Shown here one piece after another: positions 1-8,999 of a DNA stretch of 64,000 bases. Location of the stretch: assembly GCF_013141775.1 (NCBI RefSeq), contig NZ_WHOB01000020.1, positions 186,001-250,000 of the forward strand. Reading direction: 5' to 3'. The translations under genes and the position numbers were made by a program. This stretch comes from Paenibacillus phytohabitans. Lineage in GTDB: Bacteria > Bacillota > Bacilli > Paenibacillales > Paenibacillaceae. Every line of letters begins with the position of its first letter. Position 1 is the first letter of the stretch. The notes under the pieces are model-generated. The model was not told the DNA's origin. It worked only from the letters and a program-made list of their open reading frames with translations, and did no database searches.

Positions 1-190
1 TCAGTACGTCCAGAAACAGCACCAGTATGGCCGGTCCCTTCCCCATCACACGCAGTGTATTGGTTGCCCCCGCATTGCCGCTTCCATATTGGCGGATATC
101 GATGCCTTTAAGCAGCCGGGCGAGCAATACACTGAAGCTGATAGAGCCAAGCAAATAGCTTACAACGATAACCAGAAGTTCAAACGCCAC
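1..190 (-). CDS. plsY: PlsY glycerol-3-phosphate acyltransferase, 5' part only
   Basis: This is the N-terminal part (about 63 codons) of the membrane acyltransferase that moves the acyl group from acyl-phosphate to glycerol-3-phosphate, the first step of phosphatidic acid synthesis. The first transmembrane helix (residues 3-25) and the family signature GSGNAGATN near residue 37 are visible. I chose the GTG at 188-190 because a GGGGAGAAG ribosome binding site lies just upstream. The gene begins 12 nt after the der stop codon, so the two are probably co-transcribed. The 3' part lies outside the window. Confidence 0.9.
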   Translation of the reverse strand, partial: MAFELLVIVVSYLLGSISFSVLLARLLKGIDIRQYGSGNAGATNTLRVMGKGPAILVLFLDVL

Positions 191-202
191 TACTCTTCTC
201 CC

Positions 203-1528
203 CTAACCTTCGTTTTCGGATTTGCGCCGTGTAAAGAGACGGATCGGTGTGCCTTCGAAATTGAATGCCGCGCGCAGCTTATTCTCCAGATAACGCTCAT
301 AGGAGAAGTGCATCAGCGAAGGATCGTTGACGAATACCACGATTGTCGGCGGCTTCGTAGCAACCTGGGTTACATAATTGATGCGCAGACGGCGTCCTTT
401 GTCTGTCGGCGGAGGATTGATCGCTACTGCATCGGATACCACATCGTTCACCAGATGCGTGGTAATCCGGAGTGCATGCTGCTGTGCAACATGCTGCACG
501 ACCGGCAGCAGCTTCTGCAGGCGCTGTTTGGTAAGCGCAGACAGGAACACGACTGGCGCATAACTCATGAACAGGAAGTGATCACGGATATTGCGTTCGA
601 AATTCTGCATCGTCTTGTCGTCTTTCTCAATGGCATCCCATTTGTTGACGACAAAGATAGAGGCTTTGCCCGCATCATGGGCATAACCGGCAATATGCTT
701 GTCCTGATCAATAATGCCTTCTTCACCGTTGATTACGACCAGTACAACATCAGCACGTTCAATAGCCTTCATGGCTCTCATCACGCTGTATTTTTCAGTG
801 TTTTCGTAGACCTTGCCGCGTTTGCGCATGCCCGCAGTATCAATGAGCACATAACGCTGGCCATCCCGTTCAAACGGTGTATCGATCGCATCGCGTGTAG
901 TACCCGCAACATCGCTGACAATTACGCGTTCTTCGCCAAGAATAGCATTCACCAGCGAGGATTTACCTACATTTGGACGGCCGATCAAAGCTACACGAAT
1001 GACATCATCGTCATATTCCTCATCGGTTTTATCAGGCAGACGTTCAACAACCGCATCCAGCAGATCTCCGATTCCGGTTCCGTGGCTTCCTGAAATTCCG
1101 ATCGGGTCGCCAATTCCAAGACTGTAAAATTCATAAATATCCTCGGTGCGTTTCATGTTATCCACTTTATTAATAGCCAGAACGATCGGCTTGCCGGAAC
1201 GGAAAAGAATCTGTGCTACTTCTTCATCCGAACTCGTAAGTCCGCTCTTCGCCTCGCACATAAAGACGATGACATCCGCTTCTTCGATCGCCAGCTCCGC
1301 CTGAACGCGGATCGACTTCAGAATGGCGTCTTCACCGTCAATTTCAATCCCCCCGGTATCAATCACACTGAAGGATTTGCCGTTCCAATCCGAAACTCCA
1401 TATATCCGGTCACGTGTAATCCCCGGTTTATCTTCTACGATGGCCAGTCTATCGCCAATCAGCCTGTTAAAAATCGTCGATTTACCGACGTTAGGCCTGC
1501 CAACGATGGCCACAACGGGTCTTGCCAT
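203..1528 (-). CDS. der: Der (EngA), tandem-domain ribosome-assembly GTPase
   Basis: Der is a GTPase with two consecutive G domains and a C-terminal KH-like domain; it is needed for 50S subunit maturation. Two P-loops, GRPNVGKST near residue 10 and GRPNVGKSS near residue 181, and the NKWD and NKVD base-recognition motifs are present. The 441-residue length is normal. The reading frame is open further upstream, but the ATG at 1526-1528 has GGAGG at 7-nt spacing and gives the conserved start [10 protein letters not shown]. It sits directly upstream of plsY. Confidence 0.95.
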   Translation of the reverse strand: MARPVVAIVGRPNVGKSTIFNRLIGDRLAIVEDKPGITRDRIYGVSDWNGKSFSVIDTGGIEIDGEDAILKSIRVQAELAIEEADVIVFMCEAKSGLTSSDEEVAQILFRSGKPIVLAINKVDNMKRTEDIYEFYSLGIGDPIGISGSHGTGIGDLLDAVVERLPDKTDEEYDDDVIRVALIGRPNVGKSSLVNAILGEERVIVSDVAGTTRDAIDTPFERDGQRYVLIDTAGMRKRGKVYENTEKYSVMRAMKAIERADVVLVVINGEEGIIDQDKHIAGYAHDAGKASIFVVNKWDAIEKDDKTMQNFERNIRDHFLFMSYAPVVFLSALTKQRLQKLLPVVQHVAQQHALRITTHLVNDVVSDAVAINPPPTDKGRRLRINYVTQVATKPPTIVVFVNDPSLMHFSYERYLENKLRAAFNFEGTPIRLFTRRKSENEG

Positions 1529-1634
1529 ATTCATTCCTCCTGTCTTCCTTACGTTACTCATCATAGCAAAAAACAATACAATTGGCTAACAGTCTTACAA
1601 CTGTTCCGCCGCTCCATACTTGCCTGTAAAACAC

Positions 1635-1669
1635 AATCGGCGAACCCTCTTATCGAGGGCTCGCCGATT
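1635..1669 (-). terminator. Intrinsic terminator after the rpsA homologue
   Basis: A 15-bp stem (AATCGGCGA/TCGCCGATT core, one mismatch) with a 5-nt loop lies in the der-rpsA spacer. On the minus strand it is followed by GTGTTTTAC, so it can end the S1 transcript before der. Confidence 0.7.
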
Positions 1670-1701
1670 ACTTTACCCGTTATGATGAAATAACAAAGGG
1701 A

Positions 1702-3015
1702 TTAGTTGTTACCCTTGAATTTGTCCAGCTTATCGCCGAAACGTTCAGCCAGTGTGAAGCTGAGGCCTTCATTGCTGAGCGATACGTTAGGATTGTTCAG
1801 CACTTCTTTAGGCGCTCTGTCTCTGCTGTTGCTGCGTTCAGGTCTAGCCGTAGGAGCCGGAGCTTCTTCGGTTTCCTTGATGCTGAGACTTACGCGCTTC
1901 TCGGATGGATTGAAGTCAAGCACTTTCACTTGTACTTCCTGTCCTTCCTTGAGCACTTCATGCGGAGTGCCAATGTGCTTGTGGGAGATCTGGGAAATGT
2001 GCACAAGGCCTTCAACGCCTGGAAGCAGTTCAACGAATGCGCCGAAGTTTACAAGGCGTTTAACTTCGCCTGTAACTACATCGCCGATGTTGATCTGACC
2101 AGCTGCGGAATCCCAAGGACCCGGAGCAGCGGCTTTGATGCTGAGGCTGATTTTGCCTTTTTCAGGATCAACCTTAAGTACTTTTACGCGAACCTTATCA
2201 CCTTCGGATACTACATCGGATGGCTTCTCCACGTGGTTCCAAGCGATCTCGGATACGTGAACCAGACCGTCAACGCCGCCAACATCCACAAATGCGCCGA
2301 ATTGAGTCAGACGTTGTACAGTACCTTCGATGATTTGTCCTTCGGACAGCTCGGACATGATCTTCTGCTTGTTAGCTTCGAATTCTTCTTCCAGAACTTC
2401 TTTAGCGGAAAGAATAACCTTGCTGTTCTCACGGTCAAGTTCTTTCACTTTCACACGCAATGTGCGGCCTTTGTAGTCGCTGAAATCTTCAACGAAGTGG
2501 CGTTCAACCATGGAAGCCGGAATGAATCCGCGCGCGCCAACGTCAGCCACGAGGCCGCCTTTGACAACGTCAGCCACAGTAACTTCGAACGATTCCTGGG
2601 AAGCGAAGTATTTCTCAAGATCTTCCCATGATTTTTCGCTGTCGATTGCACGTTTGGAAAGAACCAGGCTTTCCTTGTTGTCGTTGATGCTGACAACCTT
2701 GCATTCCACTTCTTGTCCTACTTCTACCGCTGCTGCGGCATTGTCCAGTTGTACGGAAGACAATTCGCGAATAGGAATGACGCCGTCGTATTTATATCCA
2801 ATGCTTACATAAGCTTGGTTATCTTCGATTTTGACGATCGTTCCTTTCACGGTATCGCCTTTTTTCAAAGAAATGATTTCCAGGCCTTCTTGGCTTGTCA
2901 CTTCTTCTTCGGTACCCGTAACAGCTTCTGCGGATTCCACAGCTTCTGTTGCTTCCACGGTTTCGTTGTTCTCAACGTTATCCGCAGCTTCTTGATTTTT
3001 GATTTCTTCAGACAT
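1702..3015 (-). CDS. rpsA: S1-domain RNA-binding protein (30S ribosomal protein S1 homologue, YpfD type)
   Basis: The 437-residue protein has an acidic, low-complexity N-terminus (1-45), four consecutive S1 OB-fold domains (about 48-118, 135-200, 221-289, 306-376) and a hydrophilic tail. The third and fourth domains carry canonical blocks such as FGAFVDVGGVDGLVHVS and FGAFVELLPGVEGLVHIS. Firmicute members bind mRNA/ribosomes but have fewer S1 domains than the six-domain E. coli protein. The position next to cmk matches B. subtilis ypfD. The ATG at 3015 is preceded by GAGGAGGG. Confidence 0.9.
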   Translation of the reverse strand: MSEEIKNQEAADNVENNETVEATEAVESAEAVTGTEEEVTSQEGLEIISLKKGDTVKGTIVKIEDNQAYVSIGYKYDGVIPIRELSSVQLDNAAAAVEVGQEVECKVVSINDNKESLVLSKRAIDSEKSWEDLEKYFASQESFEVTVADVVKGGLVADVGARGFIPASMVERHFVEDFSDYKGRTLRVKVKELDRENSKVILSAKEVLEEEFEANKQKIMSELSEGQIIEGTVQRLTQFGAFVDVGGVDGLVHVSEIAWNHVEKPSDVVSEGDKVRVKVLKVDPEKGKISLSIKAAAPGPWDSAAGQINIGDVVTGEVKRLVNFGAFVELLPGVEGLVHISQISHKHIGTPHEVLKEGQEVQVKVLDFNPSEKRVSLSIKETEEAPAPTARPERSNSRDRAPKEVLNNPNVSLSNEGLSFTLAERFGDKLDKFKGNN

Positions 3016-3138
3016 GTGATTACCCTCCTCGATTCAAAACCCCATTTATTTAAACCCGCGTATAGCAGAGTTCAAAACAATCATCAATTGCACTTTGTAC
3101 GTTAGTATGTTCCAAAAAATAGCGGTTATGCTATTAAT

Positions 3139-3157
3139 CATCTGCGATTCGCAGATG
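3139..3157. promoter_or_regulatory. Perfect 9-bp inverted repeat (operator-like)
   Basis: CATCTGCGA-T-TCGCAGATG is a perfect palindrome with a one-base centre between plsC and the S1 gene, about 125 bp upstream of the S1 start. There is no U-tract on either side, so it is not a standard terminator. It could be an operator, but no regulator is recognised. Confidence 0.35.
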
Positions 3158-3171
3158 CAGGGCGCCCGGGC

Positions 3172-3759
3172 TTAACGCGTACTGGGCTTGCCTGTTTGGA
3201 TCATCTCTTGGATACGCCCCATAATAACATCGGTTACCGCTTCCAGAGATTCACTTCCTGCTCCTTCAAACGAACTGAGATCTATGGGAGCCCCGTAAAC
3301 AACAGTCATCCGGCGAAAGGGCTTGTAAGATCCGATAATAGCTGCAGGTACAACGGCTGCGCCGCTGCGAAGGGCAAAACTTGCTGCGCCTTTCTTAGCT
3401 ACACCGGAGTCAGAATTGCGCGTGCCTTCCGGAAAGATGCCCATAACATTTCCGCCGCGAAGCGTATTAAGGGCCGTTTTTATGGATTCTTTGCTTACGC
3501 CGCCACGTTTGACAGGAAAAGCGCCCAGTTGCTTAATGAGCCAGCCTAATACAGGAACATTAAAGAGCTCCGCCTTGGCCATGTATTTCACCTGTCGTTT
3601 CAGCTTAATCCCAATCGTCATCGGATCGAGCAGGCTGATGTGATTTGCGCAGAGCAGTACTCCGCCCTCCTTTGGCACATTTTCTCTTCCCACAATCTTA
3701 AGCGGGAACAGTATGGCATAAATAAAGCGAAGCAATCCACAGCAAATTGCATAAATCAT
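3172..3759 (-). CDS. plsC: PlsC 1-acyl-sn-glycerol-3-phosphate acyltransferase
   Basis: This membrane-associated enzyme makes phosphatidic acid from lysophosphatidic acid. The catalytic HX4D motif is at H40-D45 (NHISLLDP), and the substrate-binding motif FPEGTRN is near residue 111. There is one N-terminal hydrophobic segment. The 195-residue length is normal for the small bacterial form. The ATG start overlaps the TGA stop of cmk (ATGA), which implies translational coupling. B. subtilis does not have plsC at this locus. Confidence 0.92.
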   Translation of the reverse strand: MIYAICCGLLRFIYAILFPLKIVGRENVPKEGGVLLCANHISLLDPMTIGIKLKRQVKYMAKAELFNVPVLGWLIKQLGAFPVKRGGVSKESIKTALNTLRGGNVMGIFPEGTRNSDSGVAKKGAASFALRSGAAVVPAAIIGSYKPFRRMTVVYGAPIDLSSFEGAGSESLEAVTDVIMGRIQEMIQTGKPSTR

Positions 3760-4466
3760 AGATGATTTCTCTCCCCGTCAACATAAGTTCTGCAGTGGGA
3801 GACGATGGCTTCCACGGCCTGACCGATATCCATATGGGTCGTATCCAGAAGAACAGCGTCTTCGGCACGGCGCAGCGGTGAAATCTCACGGCCCTCGTCA
3901 AGACGGTCCCGCGCTGCAATATCATGTTCAAGCTGCTGGAGAGTCACTGTTTCCGTATCCTTCAGTTCCTTGTAACGACGGAGAGCACGCTCCTCCACAC
4001 TTGCCGTCATGAAAATTTTCACTTCGGCATCCGGCAGTACGGTTGTACCGATATCCCGGCCATCCATTACGACTCCCTTACGGAGTGCCATCTGGCGCTG
4101 CAGCTGGCTGAGTCTGGATCTTACACCCTCGATCTTCGAATACTGCGACACTTGGCCGCTGACCTGAAGACTCCGGATATGCGGGGTCATGTCTTCCCCA
4201 TTAATCAACACTTTCTGCACGTCTTTCTCCGGAAGAAGATCAATATTCATGTCCTGGATCCTCTGATCCACCAGTTCATGCTCCTCCGCAGATATGCCTT
4301 CACGAATCATATACCAGGTGATCGCCCGGTACATCGCACCCGTGTCTACATAAATGTAAGACAGCTCCCGTGCTACCAATCGGGCTACAGTACTCTTGCC
4401 TGCCCCGGCAGGTCCGTCGATGGCGACGTTAATTCTGTCGTAAGTATGTGTCCCCTGCCTGTCCAA
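3756..4466 (-). CDS. cmk: Cytidylate kinase
   Basis: Cmk phosphorylates CMP/dCMP with ATP in pyrimidine nucleotide recycling. The P-loop GPAGAGKST lies at about residues 18-26, followed by DTGAMYRA and the DGRDIGT motif. I chose a TTG start at 4464-4466 because AGGAGG lies 9 nt upstream and the protein then has the normal 236 residues. The ATG at 4517 would add 17 residues with no better ribosome binding site. Its stop overlaps the plsC start. Confidence 0.93.
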   Translation of the reverse strand: MDRQGTHTYDRINVAIDGPAGAGKSTVARLVARELSYIYVDTGAMYRAITWYMIREGISAEEHELVDQRIQDMNIDLLPEKDVQKVLINGEDMTPHIRSLQVSGQVSQYSKIEGVRSRLSQLQRQMALRKGVVMDGRDIGTTVLPDAEVKIFMTASVEERALRRYKELKDTETVTLQQLEHDIAARDRLDEGREISPLRRAEDAVLLDTTHMDIGQAVEAIVSHCRTYVDGERNHL

Positions 4467-4679
4467 CGGGGCATTCCTCCTCAAACACTCTTCCGCAGGA
4501 AATATGCCTATCGACATATCTCTCTAGGGACTTGCTGATATTATCAAGAAAAAAGCAGGCATTGCCTGCGACTTATAAAATTATACCACAGTTTATACCT
4601 CAGTGCAAAATGACTCGGAGGTTTTTGAGGAGAAAAAAGCTTATATTGATGCCTTTTGGGGAATCCCCGCACAGTCCTG

Positions 4680-5342
4680 TCACCGGTTACGGAAATCAAA
4701 TTGGCGTTCAAAACAGTAACGGATTATTTTTTGGCGTTCCGAATCGGAAATGGACGAAAACTTCAGCATGACCAGATTACGTCCGGTTTCGAGCTTTTTG
4801 ATCCGTACAATTTCGCCTTCGAAATTAACATGCTCCGTGCTGCCGTTTCGGTACGCTACCAGCAGCCAGCAGCCTAGCTTATCTCCAACTTTCAAAGTAA
4901 TTTTGGCATCGCTTAAGAATGAGGTCCCCCCGCCGCCGATATCCTCAGTCCGCACCAGAAAGCGGCTGCCCAAGGAATCTTTAACAGCGAGCTCCAGCTC
5001 GGCATTCACGCGGAAAAAGCTGCGGCGCTGAATTTTGAAGATGGATTCCACAGCAGGCTTGCGCAGGCGCACCATCCGGATAACCTCTTCCTTGAAGCCA
5101 ATTACATGGGTGTTGAAATAATTCTTAATGCCGCCTTCTGTAAGAAAATAAACAGACAGCTCATCTCCGACAAACAGTTTTTTCAGCCGCCCGTTACTCT
5201 CCTGCATGGGGATTTCTATCAGAAAAGTATCTTCCTCCATGTCAGCAATTCTTGCCCGGTATTCGACCTCTGACTCCGCTGCATCGCTGGAAGCAACCTG
5301 CAGGTATAGATATTCGTTGATTTTGGGATACACACCTGTCAC
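4680..5342 (-). CDS. PilZ-domain c-di-GMP receptor, YpfA/YcgR-like flagellar brake protein
   Basis: The N-terminal half (1-95) resembles the YcgR/YpfA N-domain and the C-terminal half is a PilZ domain. The c-di-GMP-binding RRxxxR motif is intact (R106, R107, R111 in QRRSFFR). The second motif, normally D/NxSxxG, reads DIGGGG at 134-139, so Ser is replaced by Gly. YpfA (MotI) of B. subtilis, in the same position beside cmk and ypeB, binds c-di-GMP and acts on the flagellar stator. The GTG start at 5342 has a weak ribosome binding site and is tentative; a GTG at 5333 is possible. Confidence 0.82.
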   Translation of the reverse strand: MTGVYPKINEYLYLQVASSDAAESEVEYRARIADMEEDTFLIEIPMQESNGRLKKLFVGDELSVYFLTEGGIKNYFNTHVIGFKEEVIRMVRLRKPAVESIFKIQRRSFFRVNAELELAVKDSLGSRFLVRTEDIGGGGTSFLSDAKITLKVGDKLGCWLLVAYRNGSTEHVNFEGEIVRIKKLETGRNLVMLKFSSISDSERQKIIRYCFERQFDFRNR

Positions 5343-5449
5343 CGCCGCTTGAGTTAGTAATTAATGCTAACCCGATTATAGCATGGCCTTTCATGCCCGG
5401 TCAGAAATATTATTTGGGCCAAGTGGTTAAATACCGTTATCCGGCCAGC

Positions 5450-5487
5450 AAAAAAGGCGCTTTCCACTTTTGGAAATGCGCCTTTTC
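5450..5487 (-). terminator. Terminator downstream of ypeB
   Basis: AAAAAGGCGC-TTTCCA / TGGAAA-TGCGCCTTTT forms a strong hairpin with a short loop. On the minus strand the stem ends in GCGCCTTTTT, so it ends the ypeB transcript. A T-run on the other strand could make it bidirectional. Confidence 0.85.
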
Positions 5488-5520
5488 TTAAAGTTTAGCT
5501 TACTCTGCCTGTATCTCCGG

Positions 5521-6879
5521 TTATTTGTCCTGTGCTCCGGAAGAGGTACGGATCTGCTCTACCGCTTCCTCATTACCGTCAGCAGCATTCAGGTAGATCC
5601 GGAACTGTGAGCCGTTGATTTTGCCTCCGAATTCATAGGTCAGCAGCTCTTCAGCATCTTCATTCTCAATCCAGGCCAGCCTGTTATACAGCTCCTTGAA
5701 CTCCGGGTTCAGCATGGCTCTGACTTCGGCCAGGGACAGCTCCGGCTTAGGAATCACGCGCTTCTCCTTATGCTCCTGCACATAATCGCTGGCCTGGAAT
5801 CCGGTGGCTTCTCCCGTGTCCAGTCCGACCCGTACCGTCATCTTCTCCGGATAGATCAGGACACCGTCCTGGCTGGTAACAAAGGTTAAGTTGCCCAGGT
5901 TATCATATCTGTCTGCACTGACTGCGGTCATGCCGGGATAACCCTTCTTCTCCAGAAACTTGCCGGCCTTCTCCACGGCCTGCTTCATGGACACCTTGGC
6001 CGGACCTACCTCACGGTTGTCGTTGTAGGAGATCAGCAGCCCGCCTTCTGCGGTGAAATCCATGGTGACCGGCTCTTTATGCTCCTTAGATGTGATTGTA
6101 GCCGTATAGGATGCCCACTCGGTTCCTTTACCGTTCTCCTGCATCTTCACATTGGCATTCCCGCCCAAATCGGCGAATTTCAATGCCTTGGCTTTGATCT
6201 GCTCTGCTGTGACGGGCTTGCCGCCCAGCTTCTTGACTGAACGCTTATCATAGATGCTGGCTACTGAAGGTCCATAGTCCAGCTCAGGATAGGCAGCAAC
6301 CCGTTTGTCGACTGTTTTGAACCCGTCAATGATCGTGTTGTCTTCCGCTTTCTCCTCTGTAGCAAGTGCCGTTTCTACGTCCATCCAGCGCAGCCTGTTG
6401 CTGATGACTTTGTTCTGAACATCCTGCAGATCCTTGGAGATCTCCGCCGAATTCGCATAAAGTGTCTTCAAGTTAGCCATTTCACCTTCGGTCAGCGGCT
6501 TCTTGGTGAAATCCCGTACCGCTGCCTTATAGGAGAAATTGGAGATCTTCGAGAGGAATTCCTCCGTCTCACTGAACGGCAGCAGCGTAAGCGGCAGCTG
6601 GTTGATCTCGTTCTGCGCCTCGCTTGTAATCCGCCATACATTCACCAGACCCTTGCGGTGCATTCCATTGGAGGTGGTGTTGACCGCCAGCGTGTTACCC
6701 AGCTCTCCATGAAGCCGCTCCACATGATAGGACAGATCATGGAACGCACGCTGATATTGGTTCTCCGCTTTAATCAGAATCGAATTCTTCTCCTGGTTCT
6801 CCTGATACCCCCAGACCAGTGCTCCAAGCAGCAAGAGTGCGGTCAGCGGGAACATTATGGCGCTTAATCTTTTGTACAT
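5521..6879 (-). CDS. ypeB: YpeB germination protein
   Basis: YpeB is a spore membrane protein needed for stability and localisation of the cortex-lytic enzyme SleB. The 452-residue protein has one N-terminal membrane anchor (5-24), a helical region, and C-terminal PepSY-type repeats (for example around 225-300 and 310-380). The ATG has an AAAGGAG site. A sigmaG-like promoter lies 37-66 bp upstream. In Bacillus, sleB sits immediately upstream; here the position holds a 48-codon zinc-ribbon gene and no sleB is present in the window. Confidence 0.92.
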   Translation of the reverse strand: MYKRLSAIMFPLTALLLLGALVWGYQENQEKNSILIKAENQYQRAFHDLSYHVERLHGELGNTLAVNTTSNGMHRKGLVNVWRITSEAQNEINQLPLTLLPFSETEEFLSKISNFSYKAAVRDFTKKPLTEGEMANLKTLYANSAEISKDLQDVQNKVISNRLRWMDVETALATEEKAEDNTIIDGFKTVDKRVAAYPELDYGPSVASIYDKRSVKKLGGKPVTAEQIKAKALKFADLGGNANVKMQENGKGTEWASYTATITSKEHKEPVTMDFTAEGGLLISYNDNREVGPAKVSMKQAVEKAGKFLEKKGYPGMTAVSADRYDNLGNLTFVTSQDGVLIYPEKMTVRVGLDTGEATGFQASDYVQEHKEKRVIPKPELSLAEVRAMLNPEFKELYNRLAWIENEDAEELLTYEFGGKINGSQFRIYLNAADGNEEAVEQIRTSSGAQDK

Positions 6880-6915
6880 AGGTCCGTCAAACTCCTTTCA
6901 GTAGCTTATTGCCGT

Positions 6916-6945
6916 TAGTTTGACAATAACTGAGAAGTCTTATGC
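6916..6945 (-). promoter_or_regulatory. SigmaG-like promoter of ypeB
   Basis: On the minus strand GCATA is followed after 18 nt by CAAACTA. The forespore sigmaG consensus is GHATR, 17-18 nt, CATNHTA, so only one -10 base differs. The predicted start gives a leader of about 30 nt before ypeB, which fits forespore expression. Confidence 0.5.
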
Positions 6946-7029
6946 ACCCATGCGGAAACAGTTGCGCCGTTCTTTAAAGGACGGGAGTTTCAGGGAAAAA
7001 TAGAAATTCTTCTATTCGGTTAACAGCTG

Positions 7030-7176
7030 TCAGGCCCGCTCTTCAATATCGAAACCGCTGACACTGCTGCACAAGCATTGCTTGAAGCCGGTCTGAATGA
7101 CTCCCTGCTCCTTGTTTCCTCTTAATATGTAGGTTTCGCCGCACTGTTTGCAGACAATCCGAACTTTTACACGCAA
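7030..7176 (-). CDS. 48-residue zinc-ribbon-like small protein
   Basis: This small open frame has a TTG start at 7174-7176 with a GAGGGGTG ribosome binding site at about 8 nt. The product has a CKQC pair (C9, C12) and a CLC pair (C34, C36), spaced like a treble-clef or rubredoxin-type zinc site, and ends FDIEERA. I do not recognise a named family. It lies between prsW and ypeB, where Bacillus has sleB. The codons read as coding and no competing frame is better, but expression is unproven. Confidence 0.6.
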   Translation of the reverse strand: MRVKVRIVCKQCGETYILRGNKEQGVIQTGFKQCLCSSVSGFDIEERA

Positions 7177-7252
7177 AAAAAGACACCCCTCTCCTCTCTG
7201 GAATTCCTAGCCTTACGGAACTGCCCTGTAGGATTAAGTGTGTCCATCTCTA

Positions 7253-7948
7253 TTATAGGTTAACCTCTTCCTCCCGCTTCAAAAAACGAAACGGGGAGCG
7301 GCTGTTGGCCCGCGCCACCTTGCCCATCCCTCCGTACCATAAAACAGCCATCAGGGGCACGATGAACCAGATCCAATAATTAGCCGTAGTTGTCAGTATA
7401 AAATCATAAATCCCGTGCCAGAGCCATGGCAGCAGCAGGGAAATAAGCAGAATCCCTCTGGTCTTGACTCCTTTTGAAAACTTGGCCCTTCCCATATGAT
7501 ATCCCATAATCACGCCAAACATGGCATGGCCGGATACCGGGAGCAGCGCCCTCATGACCATTGAACCGATTGAAGCATTGCTGTACCAGGCATACATTAC
7601 ATTCTCTATCGTTGCGAAGCCGAGCGAAATCGCCACGGCGTATAGTATTCCATCATAGGGCTCGTCAAATTCGGTATGATTGTAAATCATATGGTACAGC
7701 ACAAACCACTTCAGACCTTCCTCCACGCCGGAGGAGATCAGAAACGAATCTACATAAGGGCCGCCGTCCAGACCAAGCACAAGACCTCTCTGGATAATCA
7801 TCACCGGCAGTACTATAATCAGGCCGAGCAGGAACACCTTCAGCACCATGTGGAGCGGCTCCTGATCATACTTGTCTTTCAGATAGAAAAAAGTCAGCAG
7901 CGCAAGTCCCGGTGCCACTGCTGACGAAATGACCGATAACAAAAGCAC
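7253..7948 (-). CDS. prsW: PrsW-family intramembrane metalloprotease
   Basis: PrsW is a multi-pass membrane protease of the CPBP-like clan. In B. subtilis it makes the site-1 cut of anti-sigma factor RsiW. The conserved acidic/His motifs are present: EEGLK (E76, E77), ATIEN (E115), HAMFG (H141) and HGIYD (H178, D182). The GTG at 7946-7948 is preferred because GGGGGAGG lies 7 nt upstream and gives the family's usual start (MLLLSVISSAVAPG) and 231 residues. Gene order matches B. subtilis ypdC. No sigW/rsiW pair is in the window, so the substrate is unknown. Confidence 0.9.
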   Translation of the reverse strand: MLLLSVISSAVAPGLALLTFFYLKDKYDQEPLHMVLKVFLLGLIIVLPVMIIQRGLVLGLDGGPYVDSFLISSGVEEGLKWFVLYHMIYNHTEFDEPYDGILYAVAISLGFATIENVMYAWYSNASIGSMVMRALLPVSGHAMFGVIMGYHMGRAKFSKGVKTRGILLISLLLPWLWHGIYDFILTTTANYWIWFIVPLMAVLWYGGMGKVARANSRSPFRFLKREEEVNL

Positions 7949-8098
7949 CGAATAGCCTCCCCCGCGCCTAAAAACTAGTATCTTTCTGAATTTCAATCCA
8001 GGGCTGAACTACTGCCCGTCCTTAAATACGATCGTCTCCCGTCAGCAAAACCTCAGGGAAGGGCAGTTAAGCCGATGCTTCCTTGCCCTTCTCCGTCT

Positions 8099-8713
8099 TT
8101 ATTCCTGGCGTTTAAAATGAGTGCATAAGGTCTCGATTGCATTCTCCGCCATCACTGTCTTGCCGTATTCAGCCAGAACAGCCTGAGTAACCGGAGATGA
8201 ATCTCCAAACTCTGCAAGCACGCCTACAAGACCCGATAATGCCGCTTCTTCGAATTCCTTCGGATCAAAGTAGAGATACCATTTATCATTATAAGAATAC
8301 AGCTGTCCTTGAGAAGTAATATTGCCGATGAGCACATGGGCCGCTTCAACCAGAACCTCAAAATCGCGGAATGCATACACAATGGAGTCGCTTTGTTCAA
8401 GAGTAACTTCCATCTCGTAAATCTCTTCAGGCAATTCATCTTCCCCGGGACCACCGTACGAATGGTGATCATATTTCCCCCGGGTCACAATAACGACCAT
8501 GCCTTGCGCGGGCAATGCGAAAACTTCCACGGCAAGCGGACCGGTAGCGTCAAAACCAAGTTCACTGTACGCCTGATCCATCATTTCCGTAAAGAGGTCG
8601 TGCACCTTGGGAACTTCCTGCCACATGTCTTCCTTCTGGATGCCCCGCTCGCTCAGGTCGTCAAAAGTGAGGAAAATCCGTATCTTATCTTGACTTAATC
8701 GCTCTATTCTCAT
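8099..8713 (-). CDS. MecA/YpbH-family ClpC adaptor protein
   Basis: The 204-residue protein has the MecA N-terminal signature MRIERLSQDKIRIFLTFDDL and a C-terminal ClpC-binding region with YLYFDP. MecA-type adaptors bring substrates such as ComK to ClpCP; YpbH is the B. subtilis paralogue found in this neighbourhood. The linker is acidic. The ATG at 8713 has AGGAGG at about 8 nt. The sequence cannot decide between mecA and ypbH orthology. Confidence 0.85.
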   Translation of the reverse strand: MRIERLSQDKIRIFLTFDDLSERGIQKEDMWQEVPKVHDLFTEMMDQAYSELGFDATGPLAVEVFALPAQGMVVIVTRGKYDHHSYGGPGEDELPEEIYEMEVTLEQSDSIVYAFRDFEVLVEAAHVLIGNITSQGQLYSYNDKWYLYFDPKEFEEAALSGLVGVLAEFGDSSPVTQAVLAEYGKTVMAENAIETLCTHFKRQE

Positions 8714-8936
8714 GACAGGATCCTCCTTTTGCAAGCTCATTTAGTATTAATGTATGATGAGTCCCGAGTAATGAGCCAAAAATGGTTACTATGTATGTAT
8801 GTTATCATTTTGACGCTACAAATGCACGTAAATAAATATAGAAAAGGCCCAATTTACTGCCCAATATCTGCAAAGCCCGGCTTCACCGCCTTTTCGTTGT
8901 ATGCACATGCATGTATTCGAAACCTCTTCGCGGGCA

Positions 8937-8982
8937 GAAAAAAGAATCATTCTGGCGACTTTGGTGTCTCCAAAATGATTCT
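8937..8982 (-). terminator. Terminator after the small membrane-anchored protein gene
   Basis: AGAATCATT...AATGATTCT forms a 9-bp outer stem with a further TGG/CCA pairing inside, followed on the minus strand by TTTTTT. It ends the gene at 9000-9371. Confidence 0.75.
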
Positions 8983-8999
8983 GCAGCGGCCTATTCCGG

